A stretch of 30,841 bases of DNA from Candidatus Gerdarchaeota archaeon (GTDB lineage Archaea; Asgardarchaeota; Heimdallarchaeia; JABLTI01). Positions 7,449 to 15,270 of this stretch are shown here, piece after piece. Numbering within the stretch: position 1 is the first letter of the stretch; each line of letters starts with the position of its first letter. The notes under the pieces were generated by a model. That model saw only the letters and a program-made list of their open reading frames with translations. It was not told the DNA's origin and made no database searches. The stretch lies in the NCBI GenBank assembly GCA_016839405.1, contig JAEOUJ010000405.1, forward strand, positions 1-30,841, given 5' to 3'. Position numbers and translations under genes: made by a program.

Positions 7449-10049
7449 TTGGATAAGGTTCAAAGAAATACTTTAGTAACCATTATTGTTGTTAGCGTTA
7501 TATCAACAGGTGTTATTGTTGGATTTTCAATTCCATTGGGGATTTTTCCACCTATTGGGGATTTACTCTTTCCTGGTAATGGCTTATGGTTAATAGAAGA
7601 TGATGTTGCTAGTGAAGAAATTATTAAATCAGATTATTTATCACATGATGTCGTAGTTTTACGAGATGAATGGGGAATACCTCATATTTATGGATCAAAT
7701 GAAGATGATATCCTATATGCTTTGGGTTATGTTCATGCACAAGATCGCTTATTTCAAATGGATATGGCAAGAAGAGCAACACAAGGAAAATTAGCAGAAA
7801 TTTTAGGTTCAAGTATGTTAGATTCAGATAAAATTGCTTTAACAAAATTAATGACTTATTGGACAGAAGAAATAGTAAGTGCAATGGAAGCTAGCAATGA
7901 TCCTATAGATAAGCACTTTATAAATTCATTAGAATCATATTCAGAAGGAATAAATTATTTTATAGATACAACTAAAGCATTACCCTTGGAATTTCAATTC
8001 TTAGGTTTTAAACCTGATTATTGGACCTCTAAAGATACATTTTCATTTATCAAATATATGAGTGAAATGTTAACATGGGATTATTCTGATTTCGTAAATA
8101 TTTTAATTAAAGACGCAATTGGCATGGATGCTTTTCAAGAGTTATTTGGTTATCCTTTACCATATCAAATACCAATAACAACTGAATATGGGATAGAATT
8201 TGAAGTGGATATTGAAGAAAAGAGTAAAGAAATTGTCGAAGAAATAAATGAAGTAATTGTAAGTCTAAGCAAGCAAGTTTATGATAAAATAAAAGAAATA
8301 CCAAGAGAAAAGCAATTTCTAAACAAGGTTGATGTCCAAGGTTCAAATAATTGGGCTGTTCATGGAAATAAAACAGCAACAGGACTCCCACTATTATCCA
8401 ATGATATGCATTTAGGTTTTGATTTACCAGGAATATGGTATGAAGCACATTTAGTTAACATCGATCCACTTTCCGATTTTAATGTTTACGGATTCTTTTT
8501 AGCAGGTGTGCCATATCCAATTGTTGGTCATAATGCTTATGTTGGATGGGGAATGACAAATACTGCATATGATGTAATTGATTGGTATTATTATGATGGT
8601 ATAAATGAAACACACTATTGGTATAAAGGAGAAGCAACAGAATACACAATAATTAATTATGAAATTGCTATAAAAGGTCAAAATCCAGAATCATTTCAAG
8701 TTAAATCTACAAAACATGGACCAGTTTTTAATGATTTCTTAAGTACAGATTTATATCAAATTTATACAGATAAAGTAATTGCTTGTCGATGGATTGGGCA
8801 ATCTATTACTAATGAAGCAGTAGCGATTTACAAGTTTACTTTATCGAAAAATAGAGCAGATTTCAATGAAGCATCAAGGCACTTTTCAACTCCAGCTCAA
8901 AATTTGGTTTATGCAGATATACATGGAGATATAGGTATAAGACCAACTGGAAAAGTACCTATAAGAAATGATACGGGAATTCCCTCATGGCACCTTGGAA
9001 ATGGTTCAATGCCTTATAATGGATCTGCAGGTCAAGGTGAATGGATAGGTTATGTACCATTTGATGATTTACCTCATTCAGAGAATCCTAGCCAAGAATT
9101 CGTTTTATCAGCAAATCAACAAATTGCAGGACTTGATTATTTGAAAAATTACACTTTGCAAAATCCAATTGATATCTCAAATGGATACAGAGCAAGAAGA
9201 ATTAACACATTATTATCAATAAATGATGATATAACAATGGAAGATATGGAATCATTTTTGCTAGATATTTATTCTACAAAAGCTGGTAATTTCACATCTT
9301 ATTTATTAGATGTAATAGCTTCAATTCCTGCTAAAACAAGTTTACAACAAAATGCATTTATTGCTTTGGCTTCTTGGGATTATAAACAGGAAAAAGAATC
9401 ATCTGCAGCAACAATTTTTAATTTGTGGTCTGAAATCTATCGTTACGAAACATTTTATGATGATGTAATAGATGCTGGAAGTCCATATTTACCTATGTCT
9501 ACTGTTCTTGAATGGTTTACTAAAAATAATGCTACAACTCATTGGTTTGATAATATAAATACTCCTGAAATAGAAACAAGAGATGATATAATTCTATTGT
9601 CATTTAACAAAGCATTAGAAGGATTAGTAACCTATTTTGGGACAGAAGATTTAACAGAATGGCAATGGGGAAATCTTCACCAATTAAAAATAGATCATTT
9701 AACAGGATTAAGTGCTTTGGGTTTTGAAGCTGTTCCAGTTGATGGAACAAGTGATACTGTAAGTCCATTCAGCGGGTATCATCTATGGAACGGGGAAAAA
9801 GTTGTACTAGATTATTGTGGATCTGGCTCTTCAGAACGAATGATAATTGACTTTAGTAATCTAAATAATTCAATATCAATCATACCATCAGGTCAAAGAG
9901 GAATCTCAAATTCAAAACATTACATTGATCAATTGTTAATCTATTTGGATGGAGGATTTCATACACAGTATTTTGGAATAGACACAATTGAAGGATTTAA
10001 GGAAAGCTGGATTGAGTCAAAAATAATTTTTGAAGCTAGAGGTGAATAA
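7449..10049 (+). CDS. Penicillin acylase family (Ntn-hydrolase) protein, membrane-anchored
   Basis: The 866-residue protein has an N-terminal hydrophobic anchor (about residues 8-30), then the alpha-chain signature VVVLRDEWGIPHIYGSNEDD and GYVHAQDRLFQMD, both typical of penicillin G acylase, cephalosporin acylase and acyl-homoserine-lactone acylase. The precursor cleavage site and nucleophile are seen at VQGSNNWAV, with Ser299 becoming the N-terminus of the beta chain. Downstream blocks such as GLPLLSNDMHLGFDLPGIWYEAHL and NAYVGWGMTNTAYDVIDWYY also fit the family. Such enzymes hydrolyse amide bonds outside the cytoplasm. The substrate is unknown. The start is a TTG with AGGAGAT eight bases before it. 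The next gene begins one base after its stop, so the two are translationally coupled. Confidence 0.9.
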   Translation: MDKVQRNTLVTIIVVSVISTGVIVGFSIPLGIFPPIGDLLFPGNGLWLIEDDVASEEIIKSDYLSHDVVVLRDEWGIPHIYGSNEDDILYALGYVHAQDRLFQMDMARRATQGKLAEILGSSMLDSDKIALTKLMTYWTEEIVSAMEASNDPIDKHFINSLESYSEGINYFIDTTKALPLEFQFLGFKPDYWTSKDTFSFIKYMSEMLTWDYSDFVNILIKDAIGMDAFQELFGYPLPYQIPITTEYGIEFEVDIEEKSKEIVEEINEVIVSLSKQVYDKIKEIPREKQFLNKVDVQGSNNWAVHGNKTATGLPLLSNDMHLGFDLPGIWYEAHLVNIDPLSDFNVYGFFLAGVPYPIVGHNAYVGWGMTNTAYDVIDWYYYDGINETHYWYKGEATEYTIINYEIAIKGQNPESFQVKSTKHGPVFNDFLSTDLYQIYTDKVIACRWIGQSITNEAVAIYKFTLSKNRADFNEASRHFSTPAQNLVYADIHGDIGIRPTGKVPIRNDTGIPSWHLGNGSMPYNGSAGQGEWIGYVPFDDLPHSENPSQEFVLSANQQIAGLDYLKNYTLQNPIDISNGYRARRINTLLSINDDITMEDMESFLLDIYSTKAGNFTSYLLDVIASIPAKTSLQQNAFIALASWDYKQEKESSAATIFNLWSEIYRYETFYDDVIDAGSPYLPMSTVLEWFTKNNATTHWFDNINTPEIETRDDIILLSFNKALEGLVTYFGTEDLTEWQWGNLHQLKIDHLTGLSALGFEAVPVDGTSDTVSPFSGYHLWNGEKVVLDYCGSGSSERMIIDFSNLNNSISIIPSGQRGISNSKHYIDQLLIYLDGGFHTQYFGIDTIEGFKESWIESKIIFEARGE

Positions 10050-10050
10050 A

Positions 10051-10503
10051 TTGACTGAGAATATTGAATATAAAGCTAAGGAAACTAAAAAAACATTGGA
10101 AGCAGAAAAATTAGAAAGAATTATTCAACTACTTGGAGTATTTCTATGTTTTATTATTGCATTTGGTTTAGCTTATACAAAAATATGGCCACTTGCATTC
10201 CTAGCAGCAATAATAGGGGGAGTATTTTTCACTGAGATGAAAAAAGGAGTGCTTGTTGGAATGTTTGGTGTAGGTATAGGATGGACCATTTATGTAGTAA
10301 TACAAATAGCAAAATCAAATGTAATGACTCTAATAAATCAAGTGGTTGGAATAATAATCGGCAATGAAAGTCTAGGTTGGATAATTGTTGTTGTTATAAT
10401 ACTCATTGCATTAATTATTGGCGCACTAGGTGGAACATTAGGAAGTGGATTAAGAAAAATTATCCAAAATGCAATTCTTAAATCTGATAAATATAGTAAT
10501 TAA
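10051..10503 (+). CDS. Small polytopic membrane protein coupled to the acylase
   Basis: I take the TTG at 10051, which has AGAGGTGA ending six bases before it, giving 150 residues; an upstream in-frame TTG at 10030 lies within the previous gene and has no ribosome site. A polar N-terminal helix of about 25 residues is followed by four hydrophobic segments (roughly 28-46, 49-67, 72-92 and 108-133), the last with a glycine-rich GALGGTLGSG. No family is recognised. Because it starts one base after the acylase stop it may be an accessory factor for that enzyme, but nothing in the sequence shows this. Confidence 0.7.
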   Translation: MTENIEYKAKETKKTLEAEKLERIIQLLGVFLCFIIAFGLAYTKIWPLAFLAAIIGGVFFTEMKKGVLVGMFGVGIGWTIYVVIQIAKSNVMTLINQVVGIIIGNESLGWIIVVVIILIALIIGALGGTLGSGLRKIIQNAILKSDKYSN

Positions 10504-10534
10504 ATTTAAGTACTAAATGAAAAGCATGTAATTT

Positions 10535-11317
10535 ATGCCTGAAGAAGAATTAGATTATGAACAATTAAACATGGATGGAATATTTGCTTTATTAAATGGT
10601 GAATTTAAGAAAGCAAGGGAATTATTCCTGAAAGCAATATCAATAAATGAAGATCCTTTTGAAGCTTATTGTAACATAGGAAAAGTAGCAATATTAGAGC
10701 AAAAAATCGATGAAGGGATAAAATATTTTCAGAAAGCAATTGAATTAAATGATCAATATATTGAGGCATTACATAATCTAGGAGTGGCTTATTACAAGAA
10801 GAAAAATCTTGAGAAGGCAATAGAATACTATCTAAAAGTTACAGCAATAAATGATAAATACTTTGAGAGTTGGTTTAATTTAGGAAACAGTTATTTTGAG
10901 AAAGGAGATTTGGATGAAGCAGTAAGGAATTATAAAAAAGCAATTGAAGCGAATCCAAATTATACAGATGCATATTTTAATTTAGGAAATACTTTCAGAG
11001 AACTAGAACAAAACGAGAATGCAATACAAACGTATGAAAAAATATTGAAAATAAGACAAGATGATCCAGCAGTTTATTATAATCTAGGATATGTTTATCA
11101 GATAATTGGAAAATTGGATAAAGCAATTGAAAATTATAAAAATGCAATAAAATGGAAAAAGGATTATCTAAGAGCAATAATAAACTTAGGAATAGCCTAT
11201 AAAGAAAAGGGAAATGAAAAAGAAGCAAAAGAAATGTTCGAAAAAGCTTTGAAAATTAATCCAGAATTAGATTTCGTGAAAGAAAAATTAGCTGAAATGA
11301 AGAAAGAAATGGTGTAA
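10535..11317 (+). CDS. TPR-repeat protein (seven tetratricopeptide repeats)
   Basis: The 260 residues consist almost entirely of about seven 34-residue TPR units beginning near residues 9, 43, 77, 111, 145, 179 and 213, with the standard pattern (for example AYFNLGNTFRELEQNENAIQ, and A-x-x-x-Y-x-x-A-I-x-x-x-P). There is no signal peptide or membrane segment, so it should be a cytoplasmic protein-binding scaffold. It follows the acylase/membrane pair by 31 bases on the same strand and may share the transcript. No clear Shine-Dalgarno sequence precedes the ATG. Partners cannot be inferred. Confidence 0.9.
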   Translation: MPEEELDYEQLNMDGIFALLNGEFKKARELFLKAISINEDPFEAYCNIGKVAILEQKIDEGIKYFQKAIELNDQYIEALHNLGVAYYKKKNLEKAIEYYLKVTAINDKYFESWFNLGNSYFEKGDLDEAVRNYKKAIEANPNYTDAYFNLGNTFRELEQNENAIQTYEKILKIRQDDPAVYYNLGYVYQIIGKLDKAIENYKNAIKWKKDYLRAIINLGIAYKEKGNEKEAKEMFEKALKINPELDFVKEKLAEMKKEMV

Positions 11318-11404
11318 ATTTATACAAAAATAAAGAGAAAGAAGAATTTGTATGTAACAATATTTTCAGAATGTTCTATTTATAGGTTTATAAAGTAAAT
11401 ATTA

Positions 11405-11545
11405 TGAGGTAGCTAGTAAGTAAAATTAAGAGCTACAACTCTAAGACCAAGATATAAGGGTGCGCATCCAGTATAAAGAACACCGCTCATTTCTTTTAGC
11501 ACCCTTATCTTAATTTACTAATTAGTAATTAAAAACCCCAATTTT
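11405..11545 (+). ncRNA. Candidate structured RNA B
   Basis: The 293-base gap 11318-11610 holds a strong fold. AAGATA (11449-11454) plus AGGGTGC (11457-11463) pairs with GCACCCT (11499-11505) plus TATCTT (11506-11511), 13 base pairs with a two-base bulge. Inside, AAAGAA (11475-11480) pairs with TTCTTT (11491-11496) around a ten-base loop. A preceding hairpin pairs GTAGCT (11409-11414) with AGCTAC (11431-11436). TTTATAAA (11387-11394) is a good TATA box, although its expected start site falls inside the first hairpin, and a T run follows at 11541-11545. The class is not recognised. It could instead be a structured 5' leader of the hydrolase gene at 11611. Confidence 0.45.
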
Positions 11546-11610
11546 TCTCTGCCAAAAAAATATTAAGGAAAAATTAACTATCAAAATATGAAATAATAGA
11601 GGTCTATTAA

Positions 11611-12273
11611 ATGAAAGTAACTTGGTTAGGACATGCAGGTATAAAAATAGAAGATAATGGGAAAATAATCTTTATAGATCCTTGGTTAACTGGTAATCCA
11701 GTTGCTAAAATGAAAGTTGAAGATATTAAAAAAGCTGATCTAGTTTTTGTTACTCATGATCATGGCGATCATGGTTATGCTGATGCTGTAACTATTTGTA
11801 AAAATACTAATGCAACTTTTGTCAGTATTTTTGAATTAGCTAATAAAGCTCAAACTGATGGTGTTAAAAATGTTATAGGTGGTAATATTGGTGGCACAGC
11901 AGAAGCTCAAGGCATTAAGTTTGTTTTTACCGTTGCTCTCCATAGTTCTGATATTGGTCATCCATTAGGTTTTGTAATTTTACTTCCTGAAATGGCTATT
12001 TATCATGCTGGTGATACTGGTATTTTCTCAGACATGAAATTATTGGGTGATCTTTATGATGTTGATCTTGCTTTCTTACCTATTGGCTCACTTTTCACTA
12101 TGGGTCCTAAAGAAGCAGCTAAGGCTTTACAACTCTTGAATTGTCAAAAAGTTGTACCAATTCACTATAAAACCTTCCCAGTTCTTGTTCAAGATGTTCA
12201 ATTATTCAAGGATGCAGTAGGTCCAATGGTTGATGTTATAGCTCTTGAACCTGGTGAAGTTCGAGAAATCTAA
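11611..12273 (+). CDS. UPF0173-type metallo-beta-lactamase-fold hydrolase
   Basis: A 220-residue, full-length member of the metal-dependent hydrolase family UPF0173. The start MKVTWLGHAG and FIDPWLTGNP are characteristic. Metal ligands are visible: H49-x-H51-x-D53-H54 in VTHDHGDH, H111 in ALHSSD, D135 in YHAGDTG, and H185 in VPIHYKTFP. These proteins bind two metal ions and are cytoplasmic; the physiological substrate is generally unknown. The ATG has AGAGGT seven bases upstream. It converges with the NTF2-like gene, and the 12274-12304 spacer is T-rich on both sides, suiting a shared terminator. Confidence 0.92.
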   Translation: MKVTWLGHAGIKIEDNGKIIFIDPWLTGNPVAKMKVEDIKKADLVFVTHDHGDHGYADAVTICKNTNATFVSIFELANKAQTDGVKNVIGGNIGGTAEAQGIKFVFTVALHSSDIGHPLGFVILLPEMAIYHAGDTGIFSDMKLLGDLYDVDLAFLPIGSLFTMGPKEAAKALQLLNCQKVVPIHYKTFPVLVQDVQLFKDAVGPMVDVIALEPGEVREI

Positions 12274-12304
12274 TCTTTCTTTTTATTTTCTCTTTTTTTT
12301 CAGA

Positions 12305-12658
12305 TCAATTAAAACCCCAAAATCGTTTAATTTTTCCATCAACAATTTCATTAACTACTACAAACTTTGTGCCGATTAGTTCTTTAACTTGAGCTTCAAC
12401 AATAGTTTCTTCTACAACAACGAATTTCCCAGTAATAAATTTCCTAGTAAATTCAACTTTCACTCCTCTATATTGTTTCCATACACCTTCATATAATGCT
12501 CGAACATCTTTTTGTCCTTTTATCATTTGTTTTGTAAGTAACATATGGACTTCAATGTCTTCACTCATAGTATTCATAAAACCATCTAAATCTTGCTCAT
12601 TATATGTTCTCAGATGCTCTTCCATTAAATTCCAAATATCTTCTTCAGTAATAATCAT
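12305..12658 (-). CDS. NTF2-like / SnoaL-fold small protein
   Basis: About 117 residues with the usual helix-helix-strand pattern of the NTF2-like superfamily: an N-terminal helix with YNEQDLDGFMNTMSEDIEVH, then KGQKDVRALYEG, then long antiparallel strands ending GKIKRFWGFN. The fold forms a cone with a pocket and occurs in isomerases, hydratases and binding proteins; no specific catalytic residues can be assigned. The start is uncertain: the ATG at 12658 has a perfect GGAGG only two bases upstream, too close for normal use, while a TTG at 12667 precedes that site. Initiation may use a slightly downstream non-AUG codon (an ATT lies at good spacing). Confidence 0.75.
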   Translation of the reverse strand: MIITEEDIWNLMEEHLRTYNEQDLDGFMNTMSEDIEVHMLLTKQMIKGQKDVRALYEGVWKQYRGVKVEFTRKFITGKFVVVEETIVEAQVKELIGTKFVVVNEIVDGKIKRFWGFN

Positions 12659-12834
12659 AACCTCCAAATTAGTAGAACTATTTTTAGTTTAAAATATTTC
12701 TTCACTAAAAAACCTTAATCCCAAACAATTTTTATACTTCCATTTTCATTTGAACACTTGAAGGAACAATTAAAAAGGATAATGTTTGAAAAAATATCAT
12801 TAATCACATTAATTAACTCTCGAGGGTATTTCTC

Positions 12835-14097
12835 TTGAAATGTTGTTATGATCCTAATCTAGAAGCAGAAGGTAATTGCGTTAATTGCAATGTTCCTTTA
12901 TGCAAAACATGTCTAACAGATGCTGAATTAAATGAAGGGCTCTGTCAAGCTTGTTTACGTCAAAAACGATTTATGCGTATTTACCAAATCTTCCGAATTG
13001 CTAGTTGCTCAATTGGTGTTGGCTGGGCTGTTTTGGCTTTTATTGTAATTGATGCTGAAAAATGGACTACCAATCTTACTTATGGTCTACTTGGTATTGT
13101 TGGAGCTTTTGGTCTTAATATGATTGTTTTAGTTCTACTTTCTAGATTCCTACTGCTGAATCTAAAACCACATCAGAAAGTTTTTGTTGCTTTAGCACGG
13201 TATTCTGTATCTGGCAATAAAGTCTTCTTTACACAAGCTGTTCGAGCTATGAAGAAAGTTGATATTATTGATCAATACAAAGATGCTTTGTTCGATCAAT
13301 TAGTTTCTATTCTTATCCTGCAACCTTACGATTTGCCTTTTGATTGGGTGTCATATTTATGTGAGAATTTTAAACTTACAGAAGAAGAATTACTCTCAGG
13401 TATTTTGAAATTTGGAACTGATGTTTTTGAAGAAAACATTTTCAATCAACATTATTATCAAGCAATTGAACCATATATCGAAGTTCTTAAGCGAACAGAA
13501 AAAAATGATTTATATCATAAATTAATTGATCAAATACTCAAACGTTTAGAAGAAGTAGATCTTAAAGCTGCTTCTCGACCTGCTCCAATTACTTTTCAAG
13601 GAATACAACAAGCACAACCAGTACAACAAAGAGAAAAACCATCAGTTTTACGTGATCGTGCTTTTCTAACTGAACTTAAATTGATAGATGTGGAATTGGA
13701 GGAATTTCTAACAAAAGCTGGCCGTAAAGATGACTGGCAAAAGATTGAAGAAGTAATTAATCAGTATGAATTGCCAAAAGTACCAAAGAGTACTTTTGAT
13801 GCTGCAAGGTTAATGGCTACTCAAACACAAACACAATTAAAAGGACCTGATGGGATTGCAGGTACTGCTGATGATTTAGGCGATCCAAGTAAAATTAAAA
13901 TTTGTGCAGAATGTGGTATATCATACCCAAAAGATCAATTATTATCCTATGAATTCCGTGGTGTTTCAGTTAATGTTTGTTATCAGTGTAATCAAGAATT
14001 GGAAAATGATGGTCATCGAGAACCAAGATTACTTGCAAGCATTCGTAAACCAAAAGAACACAAAAAATTAGTTGATGAAGATAAAGATTCAAAGTAA
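12835..14097 (+). CDS. Membrane protein with N-terminal B-box-like and C-terminal zinc-ribbon domains
   Basis: Residues 3-40 hold a cysteine pattern like a B-box-type zinc finger (Cys3/4, 15, 18, 23, 26, 37, 40; NCVNCNVPLCKTC). Two membrane segments follow at about 52-72 and 82-106. The middle is a soluble helical region with a Gln/Pro-rich linker near 255-275. A second zinc ribbon lies at about 356-385 (ICAECGISYPKD, then VCYQCNQ), preceded by an Asp/Gly-rich DGIAGTADD that resembles calcium-binding loops. The start is TTG with GAGGGT seven bases before it. Function unknown; two cytoplasmic zinc modules on a membrane anchor suggest a protein-interaction or sensing role. It has 420 residues. 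Confidence 0.75.
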   Translation: MKCCYDPNLEAEGNCVNCNVPLCKTCLTDAELNEGLCQACLRQKRFMRIYQIFRIASCSIGVGWAVLAFIVIDAEKWTTNLTYGLLGIVGAFGLNMIVLVLLSRFLLLNLKPHQKVFVALARYSVSGNKVFFTQAVRAMKKVDIIDQYKDALFDQLVSILILQPYDLPFDWVSYLCENFKLTEEELLSGILKFGTDVFEENIFNQHYYQAIEPYIEVLKRTEKNDLYHKLIDQILKRLEEVDLKAASRPAPITFQGIQQAQPVQQREKPSVLRDRAFLTELKLIDVELEEFLTKAGRKDDWQKIEEVINQYELPKVPKSTFDAARLMATQTQTQLKGPDGIAGTADDLGDPSKIKICAECGISYPKDQLLSYEFRGVSVNVCYQCNQELENDGHREPRLLASIRKPKEHKKLVDEDKDSK

Positions 14098-14161
14098 TCT
14101 CTTCATTAATTTCTTTCTAATTTTATACTTATTTGACGAAATGCTCTTAATTTTGTTATAA

Positions 14162-15142
14162 ATGATATTAGTTAGTGTGATTTCTATGCGCCCACCATGT
14201 GAAATTGTTGCTCAGGAGTTATTGCCACTTATACGTGGCTATGTTGCATTTGATTTAAGCAAAAAAATGACTCAACAAGAAGTAGCTGAAAGTATGGGAA
14301 TTAGCCAACCAACAATCAGCAGTTATTTGAAATCATTTTCTAAATTACAGGAAGAAGGGAACGATAGCTATCTTGAAAATGAATCTGTTAAAAAATTAGT
14401 CGAGAATATATCTCAAATGGTTGAATCTAATCAACCAGCAGAGGATATAATTAGAAATGTTTGCACTATATGTGTTTCTCTTAGAGTTAGTGGAGAAACA
14501 TGTAGAAAGCACATTGCAAGTTATCCAAAAATCTCTCAAGGATGTGCTGGTTGTTTACCAATTGCTGATCGATCATTGGTTGATACTAGACAAGAAATTC
14601 TCAAGCAATTAGATGAAGCTGTAATTGAAATAGAAAATAATCTTAATTTCACAAAAATAATGCCTCAAGTTAGAATAAATATCTGTCAGTGTATTGAAAA
14701 TCCAAAAACAATTGATGATGTAGCTGCTATTCCTGGAAGAATGACAATGGTTAGAGGACGTGTTCGTGCCTTGTTACCACCAGAATTTGGCGTTTCACAA
14801 CATACTGCTAAAATATTGTTAAAATTAAATTCTATCAACCAACAAATCCAAGGCATCATTTGCATTAAGTACAATGATAAGATTCTTTCAATTCTTAAAC
14901 AATTGAATATAAAATTCAAAATACTAGCAAATGAGATTTTTAATAAGATAGAAAATTTTTCTCAAGAAGATTTGAAAAAAGAATTAGCTGATTTACATGA
15001 TTATCTTAAGAAACTTGGTAATAATGAAGTTTATACTATTATTAATCAAGGGGCAATGGGAATTGAACCTATAGCCTATTTATATGGTAACACAGTTAAG
15101 GATTTAGTTGATGTTTGCCAAAAAATTTCTTCAAATCTTTAA
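14162..15142 (+). CDS. ThiR-like regulator: HTH plus ThiN (thiamine-phosphate synthase-like) domain
   Basis: The N-terminus RPPCEIVAQELLPLIRGYVA with an XRE-type helix-turn-helix (MTQQEVAESMGISQPTISSY, about residues 36-57) is typical of archaeal regulators of vitamin genes. A cysteine cluster follows (Cys101, 104, 114, 128, 131) that could bind a metal. The C-terminal region from about 165 is a ThiN domain: QVRINICQCIENPKTIDDVA, AIPGRMTMVRGRVRA, FGVSQHTAKILL and a late GAMGIEPIAYLYG. In archaea this fusion senses thiamine phosphates and represses thiamine genes. No thi gene lies nearby, so it probably acts in trans. The translation start may be the ATG at 14186, which has GTGAT four bases upstream and gives MRPPCEIV. 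326 residues from the first ATG. Confidence 0.8.
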   Translation: MILVSVISMRPPCEIVAQELLPLIRGYVAFDLSKKMTQQEVAESMGISQPTISSYLKSFSKLQEEGNDSYLENESVKKLVENISQMVESNQPAEDIIRNVCTICVSLRVSGETCRKHIASYPKISQGCAGCLPIADRSLVDTRQEILKQLDEAVIEIENNLNFTKIMPQVRINICQCIENPKTIDDVAAIPGRMTMVRGRVRALLPPEFGVSQHTAKILLKLNSINQQIQGIICIKYNDKILSILKQLNIKFKILANEIFNKIENFSQEDLKKELADLHDYLKKLGNNEVYTIINQGAMGIEPIAYLYGNTVKDLVDVCQKISSNL

Positions 15143-15156
15143 TATTAAATGAATTA

Positions 15157-15219
15157 ATAGAATATTCTATCACTTAATTCTAAAACGAATTTATAAAAGG
15201 TGCAAATATTTTTCAATTA
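15157..15219 (+). promoter_or_regulatory. Promoter and conserved leader element of the first subtilase
   Basis: TTTATAAAAG (15190-15199) is a TATA box. AAATATTTTTCAATTA (15204-15219) recurs exactly at 18396-18411 before the second subtilase, at practically the same distance from the ATG (52 and 51 bases). A perfect 14-base palindrome ATAGAATATTCTAT (15157-15170), flanked by GAATTAA/TTAATTC, sits upstream and could be an operator or the terminator stem of the preceding gene. Confidence 0.5.
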
Positions 15220-15270
15220 TGAAGATATTAAAGAAATTCAGTAATTTTAATTGATAAATGAGGGTTTAAG

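Noticed and set aside
10030..10050. TTG at 10030 as start of the small membrane protein.
   Set aside because: The ribosome site AGAGGTGA lies downstream of it and fits the TTG at 10051.
10605..11228. Minus-strand open frames within the TPR gene.
   Set aside because: Leu/His-rich shadows of repeat codons; the plus-strand TPR protein explains the region.
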